Shown: positions 8,561 through 16,342 of the stretch, piece by piece
How positions within the stretch are numbered: the first letter of the stretch is position 1
Layout of the letters: every line of letters starts with the position of its first letter
From: Sulfitobacter sp. F26204
GTDB lineage: Bacteria > Pseudomonadota > Alphaproteobacteria > Rhodobacterales > Rhodobacteraceae
Direction: 5' to 3'
Assembly (NCBI RefSeq): GCF_026410305.1
Contig: NZ_JAPMLQ010000001.1
Location: 704,435 to 768,434, forward strand
Length of the DNA: 64,000 bases
Translations under genes and position numbers: made by a program
Notes under the pieces: model-generated
Seen by the model: the letters and a program-made list of their open reading frames with translations, nothing else
Database searches by the model: none
Told to the model about the DNA's origin: nothing

Positions 8561-9096
8561 CAGCCCGTTTCGCTTTCTTCGGTATCGCTGCCGGGCAGGA
8601 TACCCAGGGGCGGATCAGCGATGATGCGTTTTGCGGCCAGATCGACGGTGGGAACGGCTGTTTTGGTAAAAGGCAGGAAAACGGTATCGGTCTTGCCGGC
8701 CAATTGCAGTTCCAGCAGGTCGTCAGCGCCGTGATTGTGCACGGTCTTGACGCGGCCTAACAACTGTCCGCCGGTATCAAATACCTCAATCCCGACCAAA
8801 TCAGCATGATAGAATTCATCGTCCGGCAGGGAGGGCAGCTGGCTGCGTTCCGCATACAGGACGGTGCCACGCAGGGCGTCGGCGTCCTCTTTGGTTGCCA
8901 CCTCCGGTATGCGCGCTACAAAACCGCTCTTGATCGGGCGCAGGATGGCCAGGGCATATTGCCTGGCACGGTTTTCGGTCCATAGCGGGCTATAATTTTC
9001 AATCTCTTCGGGCACAGCACAATAGCTTTTGATGCGCAGTTCGCCGCGTACGCCATAAGCGCCGCCGATGGCCCCAACAGGGATTAAGTCAGTCAT
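8560..9096 (-). CDS. rimM: 16S rRNA processing protein RimM
   Basis: A 178-aa ribosome maturation factor that binds S19 and helps 30S head assembly. The N-terminal RimM barrel starts [19 protein letters not shown], and the PRC-barrel half contains [12 protein letters not shown] and GADDLLEL, ending with an acidic tail. The start is at MTDLIPVG, overlapping the stop of the preceding small gene by ATGA; a 13-residue in-frame extension is ignored. Its own stop overlaps the sulfotransferase-like gene start. Confidence 0.95.
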   Translation of the reverse strand: MTDLIPVGAIGGAYGVRGELRIKSYCAVPEEIENYSPLWTENRARQYALAILRPIKSGFVARIPEVATKEDADALRGTVLYAERSQLPSLPDDEFYHADLVGIEVFDTGGQLLGRVKTVHNHGADDLLELQLAGKTDTVFLPFTKTAVPTVDLAAKRIIADPPLGILPGSDTEESETG

Positions 9097-9242
9097 TGCA
9101 ATAACTCCGAATTGACACAGATCGTGCCGGTCCATTCGCCTTCACCGTTGGCGCATTCCTGCACCATTTGCTGACGGTCGTACCAAATGCCAAGGGCAAA
9201 ACCGAACAGCAAGGTCAGGAAAGGCAGGATCAGGCGCAACAT
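9093..9242 (-). CDS. 49-residue membrane-anchored protein upstream of rimM
   Basis: A very small protein: one hydrophobic N-terminal helix (about residues 2-20, [18 protein letters not shown]) followed by a short polar domain with two cysteines ([10 protein letters not shown] and TICVN), which would face the periplasm and could form a disulfide. It overlaps rimM by ATGA, and its ATG overlaps the TGA of another tiny ORF upstream (TGATG), so translational coupling is likely. No function is known to me. Confidence 0.7.
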   Translation of the reverse strand: MLRLILPFLTLLFGFALGIWYDRQQMVQECANGEGEWTGTICVNSELLQ

Positions 9243-9355
9243 CAGCGGTCCTCGATATGCAGGTTGCGAGGGCGGGCCTCCCAACCTTTGGTTTCCAATT
9301 CAGGCGTCAAGATGCTTTCGCCTGGCCATGCGCGGTATCGACAGGCCATCAGCAT
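9242..9355 (-). CDS. 37-residue ORF coupled to the small membrane protein
   Basis: An ORF of 37 aa (begins MLMACRYRAWPGE, ends RNLHIEDR) with a good Shine-Dalgarno, AAGGGGAG, just before the ATG. Its TGA overlaps the ATG of the next gene (TGATG), and that gene in turn overlaps rimM. The chain of overlaps argues for a translated gene, but length alone gives weak evidence. The composition is basic and soluble, with no known family. Confidence 0.45.
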   Translation of the reverse strand: MLMACRYRAWPGESILTPELETKGWEARPRNLHIEDR

Positions 9356-9819
9356 ACTCCCCTTTCATGACGCTCAAGATCAGTGTTCGGGCCTTCAGGG
9401 TCAAGAACAGAAACCCGGTAATCTATGGGGGCAAGCCCACGTGCGGCCTGCTACATCAGATTGATCAGTCAGAAGACAGATCGGACGCGCGAGCTACCAT
9501 GCAATTCGGGCAGTATTCCCAGATCGTGAGAAGCGTTTATGATGGTGAGGTATCTTCGCAGTTGCTTGTCCGCCCCCTCAAAGGCCATGCGTTGGCACAA
9601 TCCGGCCTCTCTGAGATGGGAAAAGGGAAAGCAATATTGCGCCCGGATTCGGACAGATCGACCGTGCAGGCGCAAATAAAGCGGATGAGACCAGGTGAAA
9701 CAAGGTCTCATCCACGGCATATGACCGACCGTAGCGCAAGTCGCGTCGCCGCAGCATCAACCGGTGTAAACCGGTATGGGGCGCGTTTGAAAACCCGTCC
9801 ATACCGGTATGTCCGTTGC
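9356..9819. other. Gene-free stretch downstream of rpsP, with an inverted repeat
   Basis: About 460 bp between rpsP and the small ORFs upstream of rimM with no convincing gene. Near rpsP there is a perfect 10-bp inverted repeat, ACCGGTATGG (9770-9779) and CCATACCGGT (9799-9808), and a further ACCGGT copy at 9760-9765. It may end the ffh-rpsP transcript or mark an operator; no T-run follows on either strand. Confidence 0.45.
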
Positions 9820-10221
9820 TTATTCTGCTGCGGCTTCTTCGTCGGCAGGTGCCTCTGCCGGGGCTGCTGCTGCTTCCGCTGCTGCTGCGGCCTTGTCAGC
9901 TTTCTCCTGAACGCGGTCCTGAGCTTTCTTGCCGGGTGTACCTTTTTTCGGGTTGCTACGCTCTGTCTTGGGGAGGGCACCAGCAGCTTCGAGCATGCGA
10001 CGCACACGGTCTGTAGGCTGTGCGCCCTTATCCATCCATTCCTTTACTTTCTCGACATCCATTTTCACGCGCTCTTCGCTGTCTTTCGGCAGCAGCGGGT
10101 TATATGTGCCCAGCTTCTCGATAAAGCGGCCATCTCGTGGCATGCGGCTGTCCGCAGCAACGATACGGTAGAAGGGGCGCTTTTTGGAGCCGCCGCGGGC
10201 GAGACGAATTTTCATAGCCAT
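9820..10221 (-). CDS. rpsP: 30S ribosomal protein S16
   Basis: A 133-aa bS16. The conserved core ([36 protein letters not shown]) occupies the first 85 residues. A lysine-rich linker and an alanine/glutamate-rich tail (about residues 95-133) make it longer than the E. coli protein, as is usual in alphaproteobacteria. AAGGA lies 9 nt before the ATG at 10221; a second in-frame ATG at 10215 is possible. Confidence 0.96.
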   Translation of the reverse strand: MAMKIRLARGGSKKRPFYRIVAADSRMPRDGRFIEKLGTYNPLLPKDSEERVKMDVEKVKEWMDKGAQPTDRVRRMLEAAGALPKTERSNPKKGTPGKKAQDRVQEKADKAAAAAEAAAAPAEAPADEEAAAE

Positions 10222-10249
10222 GGTGTGTAGTCCTTTAGGTTGGTGTCGT

Positions 10250-10266
10250 GGTGGGTCTTACCCACC
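10250..10266. promoter_or_regulatory. Hairpin between the chorismate mutase gene and rpsP
   Basis: GGTGGGT-ctt-ACCCACC is a perfect 7-bp stem with a 3-nt loop directly after the chorismate mutase stop and 29 bases before the rpsP start. It lacks a T-run, so it may be a processing or attenuation signal in the rpsP leader rather than a full terminator. Confidence 0.4.
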
Positions 10267-10563
10267 TTACGATTGGTGACTTTTGTGGTGCTGAATGACT
10301 TCAGCGATGATGAAGTTCAGGAACTTCTTGGCAAATTCGGGATCAAGATCGGCCCGGTTTGCCAAATCTTCGAGCCGCGCGATCTGATCCGCTTCGCGGT
10401 TTGGATCGGACGGGGGAAGGTCGTGTTCGGCTTTGAGTTTCCCCACAGCCTGTGTGTGTTTGAACCGCTCGCCCAGTGTATAGACAAGGATCGCATCCAG
10501 GCGGTCGATGGAGGCGCGATGGTCAGCGAGTACCTCGGCGGCGAGTTTGGCGGTATCGGTCAT
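10267..10563 (-). CDS. Chorismate mutase, AroQ type
   Basis: A 98-aa all-helical protein with the AroQ pattern: RASIDRLDAILVYTLGERF, then AVGKLKAEHDLPPSDPNRE, then FLNFIIAEVIQHHK. The arginine, lysine, aspartate, glutamate and glutamine positions needed to bind chorismate are present. It converts chorismate to prephenate for phenylalanine and tyrosine synthesis. The start at MTDTAKLAAE overlaps the upstream GNAT stop by ATGA. It is a monofunctional cytoplasmic form, without a dehydratase domain. Confidence 0.9.
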   Translation of the reverse strand: MTDTAKLAAEVLADHRASIDRLDAILVYTLGERFKHTQAVGKLKAEHDLPPSDPNREADQIARLEDLANRADLDPEFAKKFLNFIIAEVIQHHKSHQS

Positions 10564-11081
10564 GCGGCCTCCTTGGGGTGGCGCCATACCTGGCAGGGTT
10601 TGTTCAGGACAACACCTTCGCGCTCGTATGTCGCGCCAAGCTTGGCAGCGAGGGCGAGCGAACGACTGTTATCCGCGTGGATGTAGCTGATGGGGCTGTC
10701 GAGACCCAAATGCACGGCGGCATAGGCGCGCGCTGCACGGGCGGCCTCATAGGCATAGCCTTGGCCTTCGGCGTGGGCAAACAGCGTCCAACCCAATTCG
10801 GGTTCATCAAATGCGGGTGGATTACCGATGCCGACCCAGCCCAGAAAATCCCCGGTCTTGCGATGCTCTATGTGCCAAACGCCATGCCCACGAATTGCCC
10901 AGTGACCAATACGCGAAGCAAGCTTTGCAAAGGTCTCGTTCGCATCTGCGGGGCCACCGACCATATGACTGCGCTCTGTCTCGAAAAACGCAGTCAACGT
11001 CGGCAGATCCGACTTGCGCGGCGCACGCAGGGTCAACCGCTGGGTGTCGAGCACCGGAATGGGATCGGTCATGGCAATCAT
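10560..11081 (-). CDS. GNAT N-acetyltransferase, RimJ/RimL-like (second of a tandem pair)
   Basis: A 173-aa acetyl-CoA-dependent acetyltransferase of the RimJ/RimL group (Acetyltransf_3). It opens with LDTQRLTLRAPRKSDLPTL, has the EGQGYAYEAARAARAYA acetyl-CoA loop, and ends with NSRSLALAAKLGA. The substrate is unknown; relatives modify protein N-termini or small molecules. The GTG/ATG choice at 11081 gives an ATGA overlap with its paralogue upstream. Confidence 0.88.
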   Translation of the reverse strand: MIAMTDPIPVLDTQRLTLRAPRKSDLPTLTAFFETERSHMVGGPADANETFAKLASRIGHWAIRGHGVWHIEHRKTGDFLGWVGIGNPPAFDEPELGWTLFAHAEGQGYAYEAARAARAYAAVHLGLDSPISYIHADNSRSLALAAKLGATYEREGVVLNKPCQVWRHPKEAA

Positions 11082-11605
11082 GCGGCAGGTTCCGCTGGGT
11101 TCGGGTGGCGGTAGATCATCAGTGGGCCGTGGCGGGGGTGGTCATAGTCAGGCTCTCGAACGGCGCCCATGCTTTCTGCTACGCGAACAGAGGCATCATT
11201 TCCTGGGTTGATCATGCTTATTGCGGTAGTCCAGCCCAATGCTTCATAGGCATGTGCCAGTGCTGCCCGGCCAGCCTCACGGGCGTAGCCCTTGCCGGTG
11301 CCAGACCAGATGTACCAGCCGATTTCTTTCTCTGGCCAATCAAGGGGTTGGTGCAGACCGACAAGGCCGATAGCCGTGTTATCGTCTTTCAAAGTCACCA
11401 TCCAACGGCCAAAACCGCGCATACTCCAATGGCCGATCACTTGGCAGAGATAGCGCCAAGCTTCTGCTTCGGTTTGTTTGCCGCCAATATAGCGGGTTGC
11501 GTCCGAGGCTAAGAAAGACGCAAACGGGGCGTGATCCTGAGGGCCTGGAGCGCGCAAGATCAACCGTTCGGTCTCAAGTGTGGGTATGGAGTTAGCTGTA
11601 ATCAC
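11078..11605 (-). CDS. GNAT N-acetyltransferase, RimJ/RimL-like (first of a tandem pair)
   Basis: A 175-aa paralogue of the next gene, with the same opening (LETERLILRAPGPQDHAPF), a GTGKGYAREAGRAALAHAYE acetyl-CoA loop and NDASVRVAESMGA near the end. The two look like a tandem duplication that diverged. The start overlaps the ffh stop by ATGA, so both are co-translated with ffh in the ffh-rpsP operon. Confidence 0.88.
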   Translation of the reverse strand: MITANSIPTLETERLILRAPGPQDHAPFASFLASDATRYIGGKQTEAEAWRYLCQVIGHWSMRGFGRWMVTLKDDNTAIGLVGLHQPLDWPEKEIGWYIWSGTGKGYAREAGRAALAHAYEALGWTTAISMINPGNDASVRVAESMGAVREPDYDHPRHGPLMIYRHPNPAEPAA

Positions 11606-13098
11606 TTCTTCTTCCCAAATCCAGACAGCCCGGGGGGCAGGCCCATGCCGCCGCCCATGCCGGGCAGCTTACCGCCCATCGCCTTGGCCGCCGCTTCCAT
11701 TGCCTTGGGGTCCATCTGACCGGCCATTGCTGCCGGGTCCATGCCGCCCTTGCCCATCATGCCTTTCATGGCTTGTTTGAGCATGCCACCTTTTCCCATT
11801 TTGCCCATCTTCTTCATCATGTCGGACATCTGGCGATGCATTTTCATCAGCTTGTTGAGGTCGGAAACCTCCATGCCGGCACCCTTGGCGATACGTTTCT
11901 TGCGGCTGGCTTGCAGCAGTGCGGGATTGGCGCGTTCTTTCTTGGTCATCGACTGAATCAAGGCGATCTGGCGCAGCAGAACCTTGTCATCAAGGCCTGC
12001 GTCCTCGACCTGTTTGGCCATTTTGCCCATGCCGGGCATCATACCCATCATGCCCTGCATGCCGCCCATCTTCATCATTTGTTCAAGCTGCATCTTCAGG
12101 TCGTTCATATTGAACTGACCCTTCGCCATGCGCTTCATCATGCGTTCGGCCTGTTCAGCCTCGATGGTTTCCTGTGCCTTTTCAACCAGTGCAACAATAT
12201 CGCCCATGCCGAGGATTCGGCCCGCGATGCGTTCCGGCTCGAAGGTCTCAAGGGCGTCCATCTTTTCGCCGAGACCCACGAATTTGATCGGTTTTCCCGT
12301 GACGGCCCGCATGGACAGTGCCGCGCCGCCGCGCCCGTCGCCATCCATGCGTGTCAGGACGACACCGGTAATACCGATACGTTCGTCAAAGTTTTCAGCA
12401 GTATGTACCGCGTCCTGACCTGTCAGGCCGTCAACCACCAGCAATGTCTCGCGCGGGGTGACGACGTCACGCACTGCTTCGACCTGTTGCATTAGTTCTT
12501 CGTCAATCGACAGACGCCCGGCCGTGTCCAGCATATAGACGTCATAGCCGCCCAGACCCGCTTGGGTCTTGGCGCGTTTGGTGATCGCAACGGGATCCTC
12601 GCCTTTGACAATCGGCAGGGTGTCAACGCCGATTTGCGCCCCGAGAATCGCAAGCTGTTCCATCGCCGCAGGGCGGTTCACATCCAATGACGCCATCAAA
12701 ACACGCTTGCCGTCTTTTTCCTTGAGGCGTTTGGCGAGCTTTGCAGTTGTTGTCGTCTTGCCACCGCCCTGCAGGCCGACCATCAGGATCGGAGCCGGCG
12801 GATTATCTACCTTGAGTGCGCCGGGTTCGCCTTCGCCTGAAAGCACGTCAATCAGGGCGTCATGCACGATCTTGACGACCTGCTGACCGGGGGTGACGGA
12901 TTTGGTAACGGCTTGACCGGTGGCTTTCTCCTGCACCGCTTTGACAAAGTCACGCGCGACGGGAAGCGAAACATCCGCCTCAAGCAAGGCTACGCGTACC
13001 TCGCGCAGGGCTGTTTTCACATCCTCTTCGGACAGTGCGCCCTGTTTGGTCAGGCGGTCAAAGACGCCGGACAGGCGTTCACTGAGGTTCTCAAACAT
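11602..13098 (-). CDS. ffh: Signal recognition particle protein Ffh (SRP54)
   Basis: A 498-aa SRP GTPase that targets nascent inner-membrane proteins to FtsY and SecYEG. The N domain spans about residues 1-90, the G domain has GLQGGGKTTTTAKLA at 108-122 followed by DTAGRL and TRMDGDGRGGAA, and the methionine-rich M domain spans about 300-430 and binds signal sequences and 4.5S RNA. The C-terminus adds Gly/Met-rich repeats. The start at MFENLSERL is family-typical and a 38-residue upstream frame is not. It is the first gene of the ffh-rpsP-rimM-trmD group. The 4.5S RNA gene is not in this window. Confidence 0.97.
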   Translation of the reverse strand: MFENLSERLSGVFDRLTKQGALSEEDVKTALREVRVALLEADVSLPVARDFVKAVQEKATGQAVTKSVTPGQQVVKIVHDALIDVLSGEGEPGALKVDNPPAPILMVGLQGGGKTTTTAKLAKRLKEKDGKRVLMASLDVNRPAAMEQLAILGAQIGVDTLPIVKGEDPVAITKRAKTQAGLGGYDVYMLDTAGRLSIDEELMQQVEAVRDVVTPRETLLVVDGLTGQDAVHTAENFDERIGITGVVLTRMDGDGRGGAALSMRAVTGKPIKFVGLGEKMDALETFEPERIAGRILGMGDIVALVEKAQETIEAEQAERMMKRMAKGQFNMNDLKMQLEQMMKMGGMQGMMGMMPGMGKMAKQVEDAGLDDKVLLRQIALIQSMTKKERANPALLQASRKKRIAKGAGMEVSDLNKLMKMHRQMSDMMKKMGKMGKGGMLKQAMKGMMGKGGMDPAAMAGQMDPKAMEAAAKAMGGKLPGMGGGMGLPPGLSGFGKKK

Positions 13099-13201
13099 GG
13101 GCGATTGCCCCTTCTCGGTTCGGTTGCGGTTGGTCCAATGTAGGAACCCTCGCGAAAATGCACAAACGCCCCAGTGGGCGCAACGCGCTGACTGAGGGCG
13201 A

Positions 13202-13239
13202 TCCCTGTTCATACAGGGACCGGAAGGCCAAGCTTCCGG
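13202..13239. promoter_or_regulatory. Two adjacent perfect hairpins upstream of ffh
   Basis: TCCCTGT-tcat-ACAGGGA (13202-13219) is followed immediately by CCGGAAG-gccaag-CTTCCGG (13220-13239), two 7-bp stems without a gap. They lie 15 bp downstream of the membrane-protein stop at 13254 and about 100 bp upstream of ffh on the same strand. They could end the upstream transcript or form part of the ffh leader; no T-run is present. Confidence 0.45.
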
Positions 13240-13253
13240 AGATCAGGTTGCGT

Positions 13254-13736
13254 TTAGGACGCGGTGGTGCGCGAGTCAAGCCAGGCGTTTATCGCGTCCT
13301 TGGCCCGTTTTGCCCCACGGCCGCTGGAGTAGACAAGTGTCACGGGATGTGTGCCTGCATCCATACCGCCATTGATGACAAAGGCGGCGCGGTAGGTTGT
13401 GCTGTCACCGGAGTTTGAGCTTTCGACAATTGCACGGTCAAGATAGCGCAGTTCCCATGTCATGCTGACGTAGTTCAGCCATCCGCGGCGGCGCAACTCC
13501 ACCAGATTTCGAGGCCCGTCGAGGATCAATTGGGTGCGCCGTATGAACGCCAAATTGAAAAGGATTCCGAAGAACAGCCCGCCCCCTATAAAGGCAAAGC
13601 CCATGACAGGTTCGGCACCGATATTGAAAAGGCCGATGGCAACGAAAACCATCGCAAAGGCAGAGACAAAGACCGCCAGCCAAATCGGGTTGTTCTCTAT
13701 GATCAATTGATCGGGGGTGTTTCTGGTGATTTTCAT
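13254..13736 (-). CDS. Conserved membrane protein of unknown function
   Basis: A 160-aa protein with two central hydrophobic helices (about residues 18-40 and 45-68) and a beta-rich C-terminal domain of about 90 residues containing RGWLNYVSMTWELRYLDRAIVE. The arrangement resembles membrane-anchored PH-like proteins, but I cannot name the family. The ATG was placed at MKITRNTPDQL, since the longer frame adds 18 unlikely residues. It lies upstream of ffh on the same strand and is divergent from a LysR gene. Confidence 0.75.
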   Translation of the reverse strand: MKITRNTPDQLIIENNPIWLAVFVSAFAMVFVAIGLFNIGAEPVMGFAFIGGGLFFGILFNLAFIRRTQLILDGPRNLVELRRRGWLNYVSMTWELRYLDRAIVESSNSGDSTTYRAAFVINGGMDAGTHPVTLVYSSGRGAKRAKDAINAWLDSRTTAS

Positions 13737-13860
13737 GACCGGGATTATGTCGCCGGCTGCACGGTTCGCCAAGAGGGTCAGAGGCAACAAATGCCATTGT
13801 CTTTTCGAACGCTACGGTAAAGGTAGGCGCAGCATGTTCATAAATGCACAGGAATGACCT

Positions 13861-14739
13861 TTGGATAACTGGGACGAGATCAGAACAGCCTATCAGGTTG
13901 CGCGTATGGGAACGGTGAGCGGGGCGGCAGATGTGCTGGGGGTACATCATGCCACGGTGATCCGCCATATTGATGCGCTTGAAGGGCGGTTGGGAGTCAA
14001 ACTGTTCCAACGGCATGCACGCGGCTATACAGCAACGGAGGCAGGAAACGACCTGTTGCGCGTGGCACAGGCGACGGACGATCAGTTCAGTCAGCTTGCC
14101 GGGCGTATCAAGGGGCGCGGCGCAGATGTCTCAGGGGAACTGGTGGTGACGTCGCTGGTGTCGCTTGCGGGGAAGATTGCGCCGATCCTTGCTGCTTTCC
14201 AGCAAAAACACAAGGAAGTCTCAGTGCGCTATCTGACCGGCGATCGGTTGTTTCGATTGGAATATGGAGAGGCGCATGTGGCGATCCGTGCGGGCGTTGC
14301 GCCGGAACAGCCTGATAATGTGGTGCAGCCCTTGATCGAACTGCCGGTGGGGGCCTATGCCAGCAAGGCCTATGTGGCAGAGTACGGTGTCATAAAAGAT
14401 CAAGGCGACTATGCCAGACACCGGTTTGTCGGTACGGAGACCCGCGAGAGCCGTGCACCCTATTATCAATGGATGCATGACAATGTACCGGACACCAGTA
14501 TCACCTTCAGATGCACGGATCCTCGTGCGGTCGTTGCAGCGGTTGTTGCCGGGGCCGGCATAGGTTTCCTGTCGCAGTCAACGGCGGCTGGCTATCCTGA
14601 TCTGGTGGAAATCCATGCGCCGCGTCCGGAGTGGTCGGCACCCTTGTGGTTGGTCACCCACGTTGATCTGCACCGAACGACCAAGGTGCAGGCCTTGTTG
14701 CGGTTCATCAAAAAACAGACCGCCGAGGGCCAGCTGTGA
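13861..14739 (+). CDS. LysR-family transcriptional regulator
   Basis: A 292-aa protein with an N-terminal winged HTH (about residues 4-62; GTVSGAADVLGVHHATVIRH, then LEGRLGVKLFQR) and a C-terminal periplasmic-binding-like effector domain. Translation begins at a TTG codon at 13861 (MDNWDEIRTAYQV), since no ATG precedes the HTH. Its stop overlaps the start of the downstream DMT exporter by 4 bp (GTGA), implying joint expression. The effector is unknown. Confidence 0.88.
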   Translation: MDNWDEIRTAYQVARMGTVSGAADVLGVHHATVIRHIDALEGRLGVKLFQRHARGYTATEAGNDLLRVAQATDDQFSQLAGRIKGRGADVSGELVVTSLVSLAGKIAPILAAFQQKHKEVSVRYLTGDRLFRLEYGEAHVAIRAGVAPEQPDNVVQPLIELPVGAYASKAYVAEYGVIKDQGDYARHRFVGTETRESRAPYYQWMHDNVPDTSITFRCTDPRAVVAAVVAGAGIGFLSQSTAAGYPDLVEIHAPRPEWSAPLWLVTHVDLHRTTKVQALLRFIKKQTAEGQL

Positions 14740-15629
14740 CACCGGGCATGCAGGGCCATCTCGCAATGTTGAGTTTTTCGGCCTTGGTGGCGGGATCCTT
14801 TTCGCTGGGCGGGTTAATGGCCAATGATATTGATCCGGCGGCCTTCATCGCGGTTCGGTTCTGGGTTGCGGCGGTTATCGTCGGTGCCCTGGCTTACACT
14901 CTTGGCGGATTCGGTGCGGGGAGTTTCGCAGCTCCCTGGCGTTACGGCGTTTTGGGTGGCTTGTTTGGTATCTATTTCGTTTTGATGTTCGAGGGCCTGA
15001 AGACCGCTCCGCCGGTCAGCGCAGCCGCGGTTTTTACCCTTGTTCCTCTGATGGCGGCGGTTTTTGCATGGTTGTTGTTGCGTCAGGTTTTGACGTCGCG
15101 CATGGCATTTGCCCTGGCAATCGGGGGGTGTGGTGCCCTCTGGGTGATTTTTCGTGCTGATCTGGGTGCCTTGATGCGGTTCGATCTGGGACGGGGCGAG
15201 GCGATTTACTTTGTCGGCTGCGTCAGTCACGCGATCTATACACCCATGGTGCGCCGGTTGAACCGAGGAGAATCAGCCGTGACGTTCACCTTCGGAACGG
15301 TCATTGCAGGCGGCCTGTTGCTAAGCGTTTATGCATGGGCCGAAATTGCTGCAACCGATTGGGCGGCTCTGCCTGCACGAGTGTGGATTACACTTTTCTA
15401 CACAGCATTCTTCGCAACCGCCGTGACCGTGGTGTTGTTGCAGTTTGCCACGCTGCGGCTGCCTTCGGCCAAGGTTATGGCTTATACGTATCTGACACCA
15501 TCATGGGTGATTGTTTGGGAAGTCATCCTCGGCAATGGGGTTCCGCCCATAATGGTTCTGGGTGGTGTTGCGTTGACTGTTCTGGCGTTATTCCTGCTCT
15601 TGCGCGACGATGAAGCAGGCCAGCACTAG
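14736..15629 (+). CDS. DMT-superfamily (EamA) transporter
   Basis: A 297-aa inner-membrane exporter with about ten helices in two EamA repeats (first around AAVIVGALAYTLGGF..., second after VRRLNRGESAVTF). The GTG start overlaps the stop of the LysR gene; an ATG 12 bp downstream is the alternative. The regulator-exporter pairing suggests the LysR protein senses the exported compound. The stop overlaps the convergent ArsR gene by 4 bp. Confidence 0.88.
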   Translation: MTPGMQGHLAMLSFSALVAGSFSLGGLMANDIDPAAFIAVRFWVAAVIVGALAYTLGGFGAGSFAAPWRYGVLGGLFGIYFVLMFEGLKTAPPVSAAAVFTLVPLMAAVFAWLLLRQVLTSRMAFALAIGGCGALWVIFRADLGALMRFDLGRGEAIYFVGCVSHAIYTPMVRRLNRGESAVTFTFGTVIAGGLLLSVYAWAEIAATDWAALPARVWITLFYTAFFATAVTVVLLQFATLRLPSAKVMAYTYLTPSWVIVWEVILGNGVPPIMVLGGVALTVLALFLLLRDDEAGQH

Positions 15630-15967
15630 CTGTTGTCGCCCGACAGGTCGGGCAGCTCGGCAGCAAGAAACCGTTCGAAGGCGTCAAGGTTTACAGGTTC
15701 GAACTGGCCAAACCCCTGCATCCAGATCGAAGCGTCCTTCATCGCATCGGGTTCCAGTTTGCACCATTTGACGCGGCCGCGTTTTTCCTGCGAGATCAGC
15801 CCCGCAGATGTCAGAACATTCAAATGCTTGGAAATTGCGGCCAGCGACATCTCGAAGGGTTCGGCGACGTCGGTGACGGCCATGTCATCTTCGAGGAGCA
15901 TCGCAAGAATACTGCGTCGCGTGGGGTCGGACAGGGCAGCAAATACCTGATCAATGGAGCGGGTCAT
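15626..15967 (-). CDS. ArsR/SmtB-family transcriptional regulator
   Basis: A 113-aa winged-helix repressor: IDQVFAALSDPTRRSILAMLL, then MSLAAISKHLNVLTSAGLIS as the recognition helix and RGRVKWCKL as the wing. It lacks the ELCVC-type metal site of the arsenic and zinc sensors, so it is probably one of the non-metal members common beside SRPBCC or transporter genes. Its target is unclear: the neighbouring DMT exporter is convergent, not divergent. Confidence 0.88.
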   Translation of the reverse strand: MTRSIDQVFAALSDPTRRSILAMLLEDDMAVTDVAEPFEMSLAAISKHLNVLTSAGLISQEKRGRVKWCKLEPDAMKDASIWMQGFGQFEPVNLDAFERFLAAELPDLSGDNS

Positions 15968-16007
15968 GCCCCATCTTTAGCCTGCTGTCCTGCCCAGGGG
16001 AAGCCGT

Positions 16008-16256
16008 TCAACCGCGCGGATGATGCCCAAATTGCGAGGGCAATCGGTGCGAGAAATACGGTGGTTCTCCGGGAGACAGGCCAATGTCACGAGTGTAATG
16101 TGCGTTCAGATCTCTGACGTGCGGGTGTCTGCGCGGGCTGAGCCATCGGGCAAGAGCGCGTACCACATCCTTAACATGTGCTATTTTAACATGATTTTTC
16201 TGCTCACGCCAAAGCGTGTTATGCTCTGTCAAAGCCACGGTGATCCACCTTTTCAC
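16008..16256 (-). CDS. Possible DUF1127-like small protein
   Basis: An 82-aa frame whose middle and end resemble the short arginine-rich DUF1127 proteins of Rhodobacterales: VVRALARWLSPRRHPHVRDLN, then the typical YTRDIGL core, then a short tail. DUF1127 proteins bind RNA or help adaptation in some alphaproteobacteria. The start is uncertain: GTG at 16256 gives 82 aa, while internal GTG codons nearer the core give shorter forms. No clear ribosome binding site decides it. Confidence 0.4.
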   Translation of the reverse strand: MKRWITVALTEHNTLWREQKNHVKIAHVKDVVRALARWLSPRRHPHVRDLNAHYTRDIGLSPGEPPYFSHRLPSQFGHHPRG

Positions 16257-16317
16257 ATGATTTAGGCTTTTTTGCCATAATTGGGTGAAAGGAGCAAAAA
16301 CAATTGCTTGACGTTAA

Positions 16318-16338
16318 ATGTGTAAAAATTGCACACAT
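16318..16338. promoter_or_regulatory. Inverted repeat before the LysR gene, probable autoregulatory site
   Basis: ATGTGT-n9-ACACAT, containing a T-n11-A type core, lies 5-25 bp before the ATG of the LysR gene at 16343 and in the divergent space towards the DUF1127-like ORF. A TTGACG box at 16308 overlaps this area. LysR regulators usually bind such a site in the divergent region. Confidence 0.45.
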
Positions 16339-16342
16339 AGTC

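Noticed and set aside
9187..10230. A 347-codon plus-strand frame covering rpsP in antisense
   Set aside because: It is cysteine- and arginine-rich where it overlaps the S16 gene, as expected of an antisense shadow of a GC-rich coding sequence.
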